NCBI GenBank assembly: GCA_029216955.1
Contig: JANAVB010042238.1
Location: 1 to 64,000, forward strand
Direction of reading: 5' to 3'
Length of the DNA stretch: 64,000 nt
Source: Iris pallida
Taxonomy: Eukaryota; Streptophyta; Magnoliopsida; Asparagales; Iridaceae
In this document: positions 24,909 to 34,997 of the stretch, in pieces
Layout of the letters: each line of letters opens with the position of its first letter
Numbering within the stretch: the first letter of the stretch is position 1
Position numbers and translations under genes: made by a program
The notes under the pieces: model-generated
Databases searched by the model: none
Told to the model about the DNA's origin: nothing
Seen by the model: the letters and a program-made list of their open reading frames with translations, nothing else

Positions 24909-25118
24909 AGTTCAGAGGCACCAGCGGGTACATGACTCGATAATCTGGAATGTTTGTGGATGTGAGTTCAGCGGCACCAGCGGGTACATGACTCGATAAT
25001 CTGGAATGTTGAGATAGGAGTTCAGTGGTACCAGCGGGTACGTGACTCGATAATCTGGAATGTTTGTGGATGTGAGTTCAGCGGCACCAGTGGGTACATG
25101 ACTTGATAATCTGGAATG
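24909..25118. repeat. 54-56 bp tandem repeat, four copies, element D
   Basis: GTTCAG(C/A/T)GGCACCAGCGGG...CTCGATAATCTGGAATGT recurs at about 24911, 24967, 25021 and 25077. It ends just before the integrase stop codon. Confidence 0.9.
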
Positions 25119-25124
25119 TATCGT

Positions 25125-26282
25125 TTAGACATAATATTTCTTCAGGAACTTGCCGTTGACGGGCAACATGAGCAAGTCTCCATTTCGCTTGGCGAGGCGG
25201 TAAGCACCGTTGGAGAATACAGTCTCGATGATAAATGGACCTTCCCATTTTGGCTGGAACTTGCCGGCGGTCTTGTGAGTCATGACCATCGGCCTCCAGA
25301 CTGCCAGAACGAGATCGCCCACTTGGAATGTTCTAATTTTAACCTTCTGGTTGAAGGCTCCAGAGATGCGTGCTTGGTATAGTTCGATTCTTTGCTGAGC
25401 CAGGAGGCGCTTTTCGTCTAAGGCCTCTAACTCTTGTAGTCGGCGTCGGTAGTTATCATCCGTCGTCAATTGATAAGTAAAAGCGACGTAGAGTGGAGGT
25501 ATTTGAGTCTCTAATGGGAGAACTGCCTCACTCTCGTACACCAGGAAGAATGGTGTGTTCCCTGTGGCTGTTCGGACCGTGGTACGGTACGCCCATAAGC
25601 ATTCACCAAGCTTCTCGTTCCAGTCGTGTTTGTTGGACGATACGAACTTCTTGAGTAACTTGATGATGGTTTTGTTGAATGCTTCTGCCAACCCATTTGC
25701 TGCTGGATTGTATGGTGTCGAAGTAATATTTTGGATGCGATGATTGTCGCAGAACCGATAGAAGACGTGGCTTGCAAACTGTGGACCATTATCGTGGATG
25801 ATCCTTCGGAGCAGTCCAAAGCGATAGATGACATGATGCTTAAGGAAGCTGATCACGTTTGAAGTCTTTACTTCTGCGAGCGGGACAGCTTTCGCCCATT
25901 TGGAGAAGTAATCTGTGATTGCGAGTATGAAGCGATGTCCTCGGGAGGAGGGCTGAGTGATTGGGCCAATGATATCCATCCCCCATGCTTCGAATGGTCA
26001 GGACGCCACTGTCGGATATAGAAATTCTTATGGTTGGTGGATGAAGTCCGCGTGGACTTGGCAGGCTTTGTACTTTCTAGCATAGTCTATCGCATCTGCT
26101 ACCATCGTGGGCCAATAGTAGCCCATTCGGCGAAGACGGTCTTGTAATTTAGGGCCAGGCTGATGGGCCCCGCGGACACCGTCGTGAGCTTCTCGTACGG
26201 CTTCTTTGGCTTCTGCATTTGACAGACACCGAAGCAATAATCCATCATAGGATCACCGATACAGCATTTTCGTCTCTGTATC
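25125..26282 (-). pseudogene. int: Integrase of element D (decayed)
   Basis: Minus strand. The zinc-binding N-terminal part is at 26237-26028 (EAHDGVRGAHQPG, H...H then a C-containing KACQVH). The catalytic core begins at WGMDIIGP (first Asp), followed by IHDNGPQFAS (second Asp) and NGLAEAFNK (Glu), so the D,D,E triad is intact. The C-terminal part has FQVGDLVLAVWRP and GKFQPKWEGPF, a GPY/F-like module. It would insert the cDNA into chromosomes. Frame-preserving stops: TGA 26253-26255, TAA 26028-26030, TGA 25998-26000. The protein ends naturally at 25125. Confidence 0.85.
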
Positions 26283-27005
26283 TTAGAAGAATCTGAGAGA
26301 ACGCCGTCTGATGGAGGTGGCTTCCTTTGGGTTCTCGGGCAGGATGTCGTAGACGACAAAGTCAATGAATGGTTGTCTCCAATCTGGGACATCATCGATC
26401 GTCTGAACGGAATAACTCGCCACGAATTGAACGTTGTTCTTGGGGCAGACCAGTTCGTGGCCTATCACGTCTACCGATTGATGAGTATGATTTAGTACTG
26501 CTAGGGAAACGGCCAGGCCTGCTAAGGCATCGGCTTCGATATTTCGGAGTCTGGGAACGTGCTCAATGAAGAACCCCTCAAACGATGAGATGATGTCGAT
26601 CGCTATCTGGTGATAGGGGATCATGTCTTCATGACGGACCTCGTATAAACCCCGGATCTGGTTGACGATTAACTGAGAATCGCCGTATGCTTCAAGATAT
26701 TCTACCCCCAGCTCTCTTACAAGTTGGAGGCCAATGACCAAAGCGTTGTACTCGGCCACATTATTAGAGCAGGGTTCTGTGAGAGAATAAGCGCAGTTAA
26801 TCACCAATCCAGAAGGGGAGACTAGCACCACCCCGACTCCGACGACGATATTGCCCTTGGGTCCAGTTTTCGAAGCACCGTCGAAGAACATTCGCCATAT
26901 ATCATCGTGAGAGGTTGCATACGAATCGGCGACCTCATCTGGGATTTCCTTATATATCCTGGACGACTCCGAGCCCGGGTGGGCTGCCAAAAAGTCTGCC
27001 AGGGC
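26283..27005 (-). pseudogene. Second, archaeal-type RNase H of element D
   Basis: The minus-strand frame has WRMFFDGASK (Asp), NNVAEYNAL (Glu), AYGDSQLIVNQ (Asp) and RNIEADALA (Asp), a complete RNase H D-E-D-D set in the aRNaseH arrangement. It follows a separate standard RNase H after the RT, the dual layout known in Tat elements. It would cut RNA in RNA-DNA hybrids. It is joined in frame to RT-RNaseH upstream (stop TAA at 27024-27026) and to integrase downstream (stop TAA at 26283-26285). Confidence 0.8.
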
Positions 27006-27009
27006 TTGA

Positions 27010-28250
27010 CCTTTGACATCCTTTTACGGGATGAAAATCATATAATAAGGGAACAGCAATATTGCCCATGTAGCGAGGCGAGAGCTGAGTGCCCCTAGTT
27101 TAGTCATGAGGACCCTGAGAGGGTTGACTCGTGAGATCACATGTATCGTTTGTCATGTGACATAGTGCCGCGTCTTCTGAATGGCGAACACAAGGACAAG
27201 GCATTCCTTCTCTACAGCGGTGTATCGGTGCTCTGGCCCAATCATCATTCGACTGAGGTAATATATGGCTTGCTCATGGCCTGCATCGTTGTTTTGTGCT
27301 AGCAGAGCTCCGAGGGAATGCTCTATTGCTCGTACATAGAGCAGGAATGGTTTTCCAGCAACCGGGGCCACCAGGACTGGAGGGTTCGACAAATATTCTT
27401 TGATGCTGTCGAAGGCCCGCTGACATTCTTCGTCCCATACGAACGAGACACCTTTCTTCATGAGGTGGGTGAATGGTCGACATCGTCCGGAGAGGTTAGA
27501 AATGAACCTCCTGATGTAAGCTAGCCTCCCTTGAAGGCCTCTGAGTTCGCGGAGATTCCTCGGAGGACCCATCTCCATGATTGCCTTTGTCTTTTCAGGG
27601 TCTACATGGATACCCTGGGCGGTGATGATGAAACCCAAGAACTTCCCGCAGGATACGCCCAGAAAGGACTTCGTAGGGTTCATTTTTAAATTGTGCGCTC
27701 GCATCAGGTCGAATACCGTCCTCAGATCATGCAGATGGTCTCCTTTACAGCGACTCTTGACGGCGATGTCATCAACATAGCACTCTACCGTCTTACGTAA
27801 TTGGTCTCTGAAGATGATGCTCATGGCTCTTTGATATGTGGCGCCGGCATTCTTCAAACCGAAAGGCATGACTGTGTAGCAGTATGTGCCAATCGGTGTT
27901 CCGAATGACGTATATTTTTCGTCGTCAGGAGACATCTTGATTTGGTTGTACCCCGAGAAACCATCCATGAATGACATACGTTCGAAGCCGCAGGTATTGT
28001 CAATCATGATGTCCGTGATAGGGAGGGGTAATTCATCTTTGGGGCATGCCTCGTTCAGATTGCGGAAGTCGATGCAAATTCGAATCTTTCCATTCTTCTT
28101 GAGGACGGGTACTATATTGGCGACCCAGTTTGTTGACTTCGGCTTCTATCGCATCCATGATGCCCGGGCGGAAGCGTCGCTGTTGTTGCTTGACTGGCTT
28201 TGCATCTGGCCGGATGTTGAGTTTGTGAAGAGCAATATCGGGATTTAATC
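27010..28250 (-). pseudogene. rt: Reverse transcriptase and first RNase H of element D
   Basis: RT motifs in order on minus: LKKNGKIRICIDFRNLNEACP (28110-28045), FMDGFSGYNQI with the first catalytic Asp, TVMPFGLKNAGATYQRAM, CYVDDIAVKS (YVDD active site, about 27755) and FLGFIITAQGI. It continues into the RNase H start (FLLYVRAIEHSLGALLAQ, YTAVEKECLVLVFAIQKTRHY). Breaks: about 40 bp missing plus a frame shift near 28130, just before WVANIVPV, where related proteins carry a short GFIREV-type segment; and TGA at 27153-27155. It would copy the element RNA into cDNA inside the particle. Confidence 0.85.
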
Positions 28251-29777
28251 CCGGCATGTCTTCATAGCTCCAGGCGAACACATCAATATATTCTTTGACA
28301 AGTTCCAGCAGCGATTCTTGCTCTTCGTCTGTTAGACTTTTACGGACGAAAATTGGTTTTGGAGAAGATTTGCTGCCGAGGTCGACCTGTATAATCTCAT
28401 CTTCAGTAGGAGGTTCTCTCTGTTCGAACCTCTTTTCCCATTGTGCATCCAGCTGTTGGGCCCACGGCTCTAGCTCGAGGATTTCAGGAATGTCTTCGTC
28501 TTCTTCATAAGCGTCGGCGAATGCCATATTGACTGACAGGACTTGTCTGAATACGTCTCTGATGCTGGTATCCGAGTCAGAAGTTGGTGACCCGGTTGAA
28601 TGTAAATGCCAGTCACATTCTTCATCTGAACTCTCAGGGGTCATCGTGGGTGTTATATACCCTAATCCACATCGAGTTTTGCTATAGTAGTCCCATGGTT
28701 TGCCTGCCGGGACCGGTGGCTTCAAAGGTAATCGTCGTCCAGTACCGTAGTTCAAGCCTGGCGTCATCTCCAGATCATACCCCTGTTTCTGCATGAGATA
28801 TTTGGATTAGGGGCTATAAAGATACAGAGACAGTCTCCCGGCATCAGATTCAAGGTCGACTTCTTCTATGGTGAAGGGATGCGGATCGTCTTTCCGGCCG
28901 AAGATGATTGGATGGTCCCCTCCCTCGATTATGCGGTAAGCGTCTTCTACTGGAGTAAGCTGGATCGCGGTGTACACATTCGTCACCTGTGTGTGTAGGT
29001 GAGTGCCTATACCGTGTTCCATAGCATACATTGTACAAAGCTTATTAAGCTCGAGGTAGTTCAAAGATAGCCCTTTATTGATGATGTAAGGTATCTTTTC
29101 TAAGGGGATTACATCATCTGCGGAGGGAACATCAGTGTGGGCAGCCACATACTTGGCTAACTCTGGTTCCTCTTCGACTACCCCTGTATAAACGAAGACT
29201 GAGAGTACGACCTGGGCAGCTTGATCGTCAGAGGTTCAGCTGGTGGAGCAGAGCGTGGAGTTGTGGGCAGACTAGCGACCCCCAGTCTGGTGCTCGATGT
29301 TGGGCGGGGAGTGGTTGGTTCGCTAGAAGTTTCAGGCCTTGCATCGGGGTGACGACCCTTCTTGGGAAGGCGTATCGTCATTGGCTAGTCGGAGGGATTG
29401 AGCTTCTCCGTTTGCAGTTGGCTGACTCTCGGCAGCCTGATTGTCATTGGCTTCGTTGAGGGTCTTGGCATTTGGCCGGACCTTGGCAGCCGAATTATCA
29501 TTTGCTCTTCTTGTGCCGAGAGGCTGATTGCGTCCTTACGCAGAGTGGCGGTAAGGGGTACAAACTTGCCAGGTTTGCGAGCTTGGAGGTGGATTGTCAG
29601 AGGTTCTTCTGATCCTGTGGCTGTCTCGGTACGAGCTTGCACATTTCCTTCATCAAGGTGCCTCTTCGACTTTTCGTATAGACAGGAGTCCGAGTAATAG
29701 GATTCGACCCCTTTGAAGGGATCAATATCAGCAAATTTCGTCCTCACGAAGCCGTGTTCGTCGACATATTTGAAGTA
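28195..29777 (-). pseudogene. Protease-RT linker of element D with repeated [ML]TI[RKH]LP peptide
   Basis: This is the minus-strand frame between protease and RT. Five copies of a short motif (LTIHLQ, MIIRLP, MTIRLP, MTIRLP, LTIKLP) lie at 29600-29200, separated by Ser/Pro/Thr-rich spacers. A conserved-looking segment (29148-28807, VTNVYTAIQLTPVEDAYRII) and an acidic stretch (YEEDEDIPEILELE) follow, then the RT entry VFAWSYEDMPGLNPD. Breaks: TAG 29778-29780, TAG 29385-29387, one-base shift near 29170, TAA 28807-28809. In Ogre a spliced intron lies in this zone; I cannot show one here. Function of the motif is unknown. Confidence 0.65.
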
Positions 29778-30674
29778 CTAGTGCAGCGTGGAAGGCACGA
29801 TCATATAATCGTGTATCCACGGGTGCCCCAAGAGGATGTTGTAAGAAGTGTCTGCAACTATGACGTAGCAGGTGACTTCTAATTGGAGATCGCCAATTTG
29901 ACACTTCAGACGGATCTTCCTGATTGGGTAGCTCCTGCCCGAATTGAAATCGCTGATGGCGGTGCTTGTAGGCGTCAGGAGATGTATTGGGATGCGGAGA
30001 TGATGTAGTAGACTATTCGGAATAATGCTTATGGAAGAGCCAAGATCAATGTGCATCCGATCCACCTTTACGTCGTCGATGTATCCAGTGTAGTATAACG
30101 GGCGATCATGCAAGTTGGTTTTGATGAGCATGTCCTGCGGAGTGAAGACAATGTTGGGCATCGCTTCCGTGCAGGCGCTGTCTTGGAGATCTGCAGGCGG
30201 GTTTTCTCCCGTGAGGTTGACCTGAGCCAGGTATGCGTCGACATTTTGGAGTGCATCGCTCAAAGTCGTACGAACATCCTTGGAGAGTCTCAGAAGCTCG
30301 TATAATGACAACTTGGCCGGTGTGTTGGCCAATTGCGCTAAGATGTCGAAGTTGTAGGGCTTCTCCAGTCCTTGTGATGCCTCTTTTCGGAGGGATTTGT
30401 CAAAGCGTGTCTCCCTCGGCCTAGGCTTGTCGGTCGTTGGAGGCTGAGCCGGTCCCGGAGCATCAGTTGTAGCGGGCTGATGATCTTTAGCCGGGTTGTC
30501 AGCCACAGGTTGGGATTATGCTCTAGACCGCGTGACTACGGCTGTAGCTTCTTCGATATCTGCCAAGATTGTGCGACAGGACCTGACTTTTTCACTCTTT
30601 TTTTTGTAAATGGAAGATGTTGTGGGCTGAGTCACTTCTGATACCAAGTCTAGATGGACCCACATGACCTTCCT
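29778..30674 (-). pseudogene. pr: Aspartic protease of element D
   Basis: Minus-strand frame continuous with gag. The core has VDRMHIDLGSSISIIP (active-site Asp; DLGS in place of the usual D-T/S-G) and ends with YNILLGHPWIHDY, the ILG-type flap/closing motif of retroelement proteases. It is preceded by a Pro-rich segment and a helical DVRTTLSDALQNVDAYL region. An in-frame TAA lies at 30516-30518 and a stop at 30675-30677 separates it from gag. It would cleave the Gag-Pol polyprotein. Leu at the second active-site position is unusual and may be decay. Confidence 0.75.
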
Positions 30675-33131
30675 TTATGATGTGGTGAGGGGTACTAGAC
30701 CCTTAGCCTGATCTCGGGGAGGTAAAAGATTAGCAATCTCCATTGTCGCCAGAAGGATGGGGACCACGCCGTCTTGAGTTTCCATCGGAGGGAAGCTGCC
30801 GAACTGTACTGACACCATATTGGCTACGACTATTACCTCTTCGAAATCGATGGCCAGAGCGTTCGAATCGATGAGATTTTGGATGTACCATTTTAGTTGG
30901 TAGCAGTCGTGTGTGGCATGGTGGACGTAGCGGTGGTAATGGTAGTACTTTGGGTTCTCCATGTCTGCCTGCCGCGGTTCCCATCTTGGTGGAGGAAGCT
31001 GAATTCTGTCTCCTTGTATGAGCATGTCTAAGATGGGCTTGACGTGACCGTCTTCGAAGGAGTAAGTGATTTGCGACCATTGTTTGTCTGCCGGCTTTGG
31101 CTCAGGTTTCTGTGTCGTGTCGGCCACCATAGCCTGCTTACCCCTGTTGTCCCGATTGTTGGAGGGGCTACCCCCATTGTCGTTGTTAGGACGCTTACCC
31201 TTATTCTCTCCGTCCGAGATGTGCAGTCCCAATTGGCGAGCCTTCTTCAATCGTTCTTCGGCGCTTGTGGCGCTGATGATGAACGTCTTCCAGTCCTTGA
31301 ATTGACTTTCGCCCATCCAGAGACTGATTGTTGGGAGCAATCTCTTTTGGCAAATTTCGATCAAGTAGGAATCGGGATTTCCAGATGGCAGCTTCATTGC
31401 GGTTTGGCGAAACCGCTCGATATAGTTTCTTGTCAGCTCTTTCTCCCCTTGGACGACGTCCATGAGGGTGGACATTGTGATGCCCTGCCCTACTTCGTAG
31501 AATCTCTCCAAGAACATGGGCTTGAAGACGGCGAAGGAGTGGATGCAGTTGTCTGGCAGGTTGCGATACCAATCGAAGGCGACCCCTTCCAATGCTCCGA
31601 TGAATAATCGTGTGAGAATGGCATCGTCATGGGGCAGATGGTCGGTGGTAACCTCGAAGTAAGTAATATACCGACTTGCTGAGGTCTTGCCATCATAAGG
31701 ATTGATATTGAATGGCTTATATCTTGGCAGGAAGGGGACATCCCTCCATGTAGCAGGGTATGGTTACCGTATTCTGAGGTCTTGAGAATTTTCTCGAGCG
31801 TAAAACATGGCTCGGAGCTCTTGGAACTCTCTTCTCGCTTCGCGGGCTTCGTCCATGGCGGTGGGGGCCGTTGTTTCAGGAGGATCGTTGCCCGGGTTCG
31901 GTGTCGCCGAATTCGAGTCCGCATTGACCGCAGGTCCCGCGCTTGTTTGGCCAGGCGTCCCTTCTTGCAGAGTTGGAAGGGCCGCTTTGATCTCGTCCAC
32001 AGACTTGGCCAAGGCAAGCAATATGGCTTCGAGAGTGTCGATGCGTTGGCGATCGCTGGAACTACCTTGGCTGCTGTCTGTCATGAATACCGTCTTCACA
32101 TGAGGAGAGATGGACGGAGCGATGGAGGAAGCGCCCTCCGAATCATACCCATGTAGTGAGAAGTCGTCGGGGTATGTGGGAATGTTCTCCTCTGGTTCAG
32201 ACTCGGAAGGAACAGTACCCCCAGTCTCCGAGTTCGCCTCGTCTTGGGAGTTATGGACGTCCTTGGGGACGTCGGGGTTTGCTGCATCTGATGGGAGAGT
32301 TGTCTCCCCCGGCTCGTCTTCTTGGAACATCGGATTGTCGTGGAGGTCCGGAGGAGTGCTATCCCCAGTCCCAGCAACCCCCTGCGTTGTGGACGACGAA
32401 TCTCCTACTGTAGCAGATTTCGTCTTAGAGCGGGTGCCTTGGAAAACTTCGGTGGTGGGCACCCGTTTAGACGACAGTCTTTTGGTCGAAGTGGTTGAAA
32501 TCTTTGGGCTGGGAACATTTGTCTTCTTCCTTCTTCCATCAGCGGGGACTTTCTGAGCAGAGTTGTAGGAGACGACGGGAAGTGCCTCGTCTTCAGAAGA
32601 CGGCTGTTGCAGTCTTTGAAAGACGGACTGCCGGTCTTCTCGTACCGTCGCGTCATTGCAGCAGTAGTTGACGATGACTTGGGTGCAGTGGCATCCGTGG
32701 GAGGACTTTTTGTACCCCGATGCATTTTCTCTTTCCTTGCATTTGTGGATGATGGCCTCACGTAAGTCAGATGGGTCTGGATCGACCATGTTTGCTCCTT
32801 GGATTTTGGAAGACTTTTGCGCACCTCTCTGTCCGATTGTCACCGGGGGCTGGACTCGAGTGGTTTCGTACAACTTTCCATCTGAGGCCCATATAACGGT
32901 ATGCGGGACGCTCAGATGATCAGAGACAGGATCAGCGGACCGAGCGTGCCAAGCTCGTGCTGCCCTAGACTTCTTTGCTCTAGTACGTAAAGGCACATAG
33001 TAGGAAGAGTCTAGGTGATGCTGGAGAGAGTCAGACATTTCTTCTTGGGAGCACAAGAGATCAGGACCATAAGACAGGCGGTCGAAGACAGAGCTGTGCG
33101 GGGTAGGTGTCATGCTGCCGTCCTCAACAAT

Positions 33132-33300
33132 CTTCATGCGGCTGGCAGACGTAGCCGCATAGGCTTTCTTCGTGCGGCTGGGGGTCTCAGCCGCATGAGT
33201 TTTCTTCATGCGGCTGGATGATCTGGCCGCATAGACTTTCTTCACGCGGCTGGTAGATTCACCCGCATGAGCCTCCTGCATGTGGTTGGCAGATTTGGCC
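33132..33300 (-). repeat. 36-bp coding repeat in gag of element D
   Basis: Units start at about 33132, 33168, 33204, 33240 and 33276. Each carries ATGCGGCT and a nearby inverted AGCCGCAT (for example with a 9-nt loop at 33136-33160). They encode 12-residue repeats S-R-x-K-K-x-x-A-A. The core octamer is the same as in the LTR motif array. Confidence 0.85.
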
Positions 33301-33682
33301 ACAGGAGTGCTCGGCTTCTTCTTGGGGCGCATAGAGTCGCTCTTTGTCCCTGCAAGTCCAGCATCGTAGTGCTTTTTTCTGCCGGACTTGGGGACAGCAG
33401 AGTGCTCTACGGCTCGAAGTGGAGCCGTATGAGAGTCGCCTTCGTCGTCTTGGGTAGCAGAGAGTATCCCGTCCAGAGCTTGTGGAGGAGCAAACAATTT
33501 TGGCCTCCACTCGCAGCGAGCTTTCATTGTGCGGGTTCGCTTCTGGATCGGGCCGACACTTCCTTCCGAGAGCATTTCTTCAAACGTCTGTTGGTCGAAA
33601 CGGACGACCATCTTCTGTTGCGTGGAGCCAAGCTTGGCTGCATCCGACTGCGTCACCAACTCCTCAGCCGTGGAGAAGTTTG

Positions 33683-33700
33683 TCCCCAGCAGAGTCGCCA
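33683..33700 (-). promoter_or_regulatory. Primer-binding site of element D
   Basis: On minus, TGGCGACTCTGCTGGGGA lies 3 nt after the LTR end. It starts with TGG as required to pair with a tRNA CCA end. A site of this form is, from memory, typical of Tat/Ogre elements, where the primer is given as tRNA-Arg; the tRNA identity is not verified here. Confidence 0.75.
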
Positions 33701-33703
33701 TCG

Positions 33704-34997
33704 TGTTTGCCATAAAATATAAAAGAGCAGAACAATTATCGGAGGACTGGACTTTTACTTCACGTTACAAACTCGCTTGTAAAAAGAAAGCCTAGGGACA
33801 AAAACCTAGGTATAGCAGTCTAAGTACAATTATTTATTTTAGATTCTGGGGGGTGACGATAGAGGCTCGGGAAAGCTACGGCAGCTCTGCCTTACTCCTT
33901 GGACGATCGGTATGCAGCCTTGGCTCCAGAAGATTGCTTGGCGTTGAAGAAATGCTCTCTTTGCTCTCTCTCTGCTTTTTCTCTCCAAGTATTCTGGTGC
34001 TCTCTGATCTCGAAAAAGGGTCCTCTTTGCAAGGGAATGGCACCTCACTATTTATAAGAAGGGAATGCTATCATTAGGGTTTACAATAATTGTCCCTTAA
34101 AGTGGCGATGGCCTGTTGGATGATCAATCTGGGCCATTAGTTTTGAGTGTAATGAATCTGGGCCATTAATGTAGATTGTACCAAATCCTCTCAGTAATTA
34201 ATGCTGATTGGAATAAATCTCTCTTATGATGATCTGCTGATGTCTGCGAATCTGAATGAATAAGTTTAATTCATTCTCCTGCCACGTGTCCCAGTTTATT
34301 AGGATTTGACCCAATCTTTGATTGCAGTAAATCTGGGAAATTGATTGGCTTTATGACACGTGTCCTGGAAGCTACTGAAGGATCTAAGCCGCATGAGGAT
34401 CGAGCCGCATAAGCCCGACCACGTGTCAAGGCTGTTGGGGAGTGGCCCCCGAACCTTCGAATCACATGATAATCTGAACCGCATGGACGCAGGTGGCCGC
34501 ATAACGGGTAACCCCTTCGTGAGCCGCATGGAGATGATCCTCGTGAGCCGCATGGAGGGAGCGTCTGCTTGAGCCGCATAGGGCTGTTTCGATCTGGGCC
34601 GCATAGGGCAACTTCGGCCTGAGCCGCATTGGGGGTCTCTGCTCGAGCCGCATATGACTGTCCACGTGCCTAGGCTGCGTGGCATTTTTTGGATCTCGGA
34701 AGATTATGTCAGAGATTTTCCTTCGTTTCCCTAGGAGTCTATCATTATGACAGAGTCATAATTACATCTTTGTGTCAGGGCTGTCGTCTCGTCAGAGCTG
34801 TCAACCGTCAAGGCAATTAATGCAGTAAGGAAAGAGTTGTTTGTATGCTACGTGGCACCTCTCTGAGCCGCATGGAGATCACAGAGCCGCAAAGACGCGT
34901 TGAGCCGCATGGGTCCTCTGAGCCGCATGGGCTTTCTGAGCCGCATGGGGTTTCCTGCCCGCATGGCTCTTTCTTTGTTATTTTCCATGCTTCTACA
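33704..34997 (-). repeat. 5' LTR of element D
   Basis: 1294 bp, with TGTAGAAGC...GGCAAACA on minus. A TATA box TTATAAATAG on minus at 34048-34057 is the likely promoter. About 17 GCCGCAT copies lie upstream of it (34385-34970 on +), i.e. in the U3 region, which is where regulatory repeats usually lie. Confidence 0.9.
34048..34057 (-). promoter_or_regulatory. TATA box of element D 5' LTR
   Basis: TTATAAATAG read on minus, conserved at the matching place (about 17777) in the 3' LTR. The GCCGCAT array ends about 330 bp upstream of it in transcription direction. Confidence 0.5.

Larger units (their letters stand above)
30675..33713 (-). pseudogene. gag: Long gag of element D, starting in the LTR and crossing the primer site
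   Basis: One minus-strand frame of about 1012 codons with a single TAA at 31764-31766. The first ATG (33713-33711) lies within the last 10 nt of the 5' LTR, and a second in-frame ATG overlaps the primer site. Residues 1-650 are Lys/Ser-rich with a 12-residue repeat (SRMKKTHAAETP-type, 33132-33300), a Cys/His stretch HGCHCTQVIVNYCC and long acidic/Ser segments. The true capsid part follows (LEGVAFDWYRNLP, FLERFYEVGQ, RFRQTAMKLP), then a knuckle-like PKYYHYHRYVHHATHDCY in which the first expected Cys is Tyr. The extended N-terminus recalls the extra ORF upstream of gag in Ogre-like elements, here fused. It would form particles and bind RNA. Confidence 0.8.
17439..34997 (-). mobile_element. Element D: complete Tat-lineage Ty3/gypsy retrotransposon with opposite-strand gene
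   Basis: LTRs 17439-18727 and 33704-34997 start TGTTTGCCATAAAA and end in ATACA/CTACA, with target duplication ATCTC (17434-17438) and ATCTT (34998-35002) in element B's LTR. Minus-strand order: 5' LTR, primer site, long gag, protease, repeat-rich linker, RT-RNaseH, second (archaeal-type) RNase H, integrase, then a 6.4 kb 3' region with tandem arrays and a plus-strand spliced gene, purine tract, 3' LTR. A second RNase H, a long 3' region with tandem repeats and extra genes in opposite orientation are known traits of the Tat group (Ogre, Retand, Grande). LTR divergence is a few percent by eye, and the coding frames carry many stops. Confidence 0.9.

Noticed and set aside
31044..31607. Plus-strand frame over gag, also 32110-32556 and 33267-33722
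   Set aside because: Complement shadows of the gag frame without domains or splice signals.
31490..32017. Second gag-region frame on minus
   Set aside because: Shadow; the true frame continues across the TAA at 31764 and carries the gag motifs.
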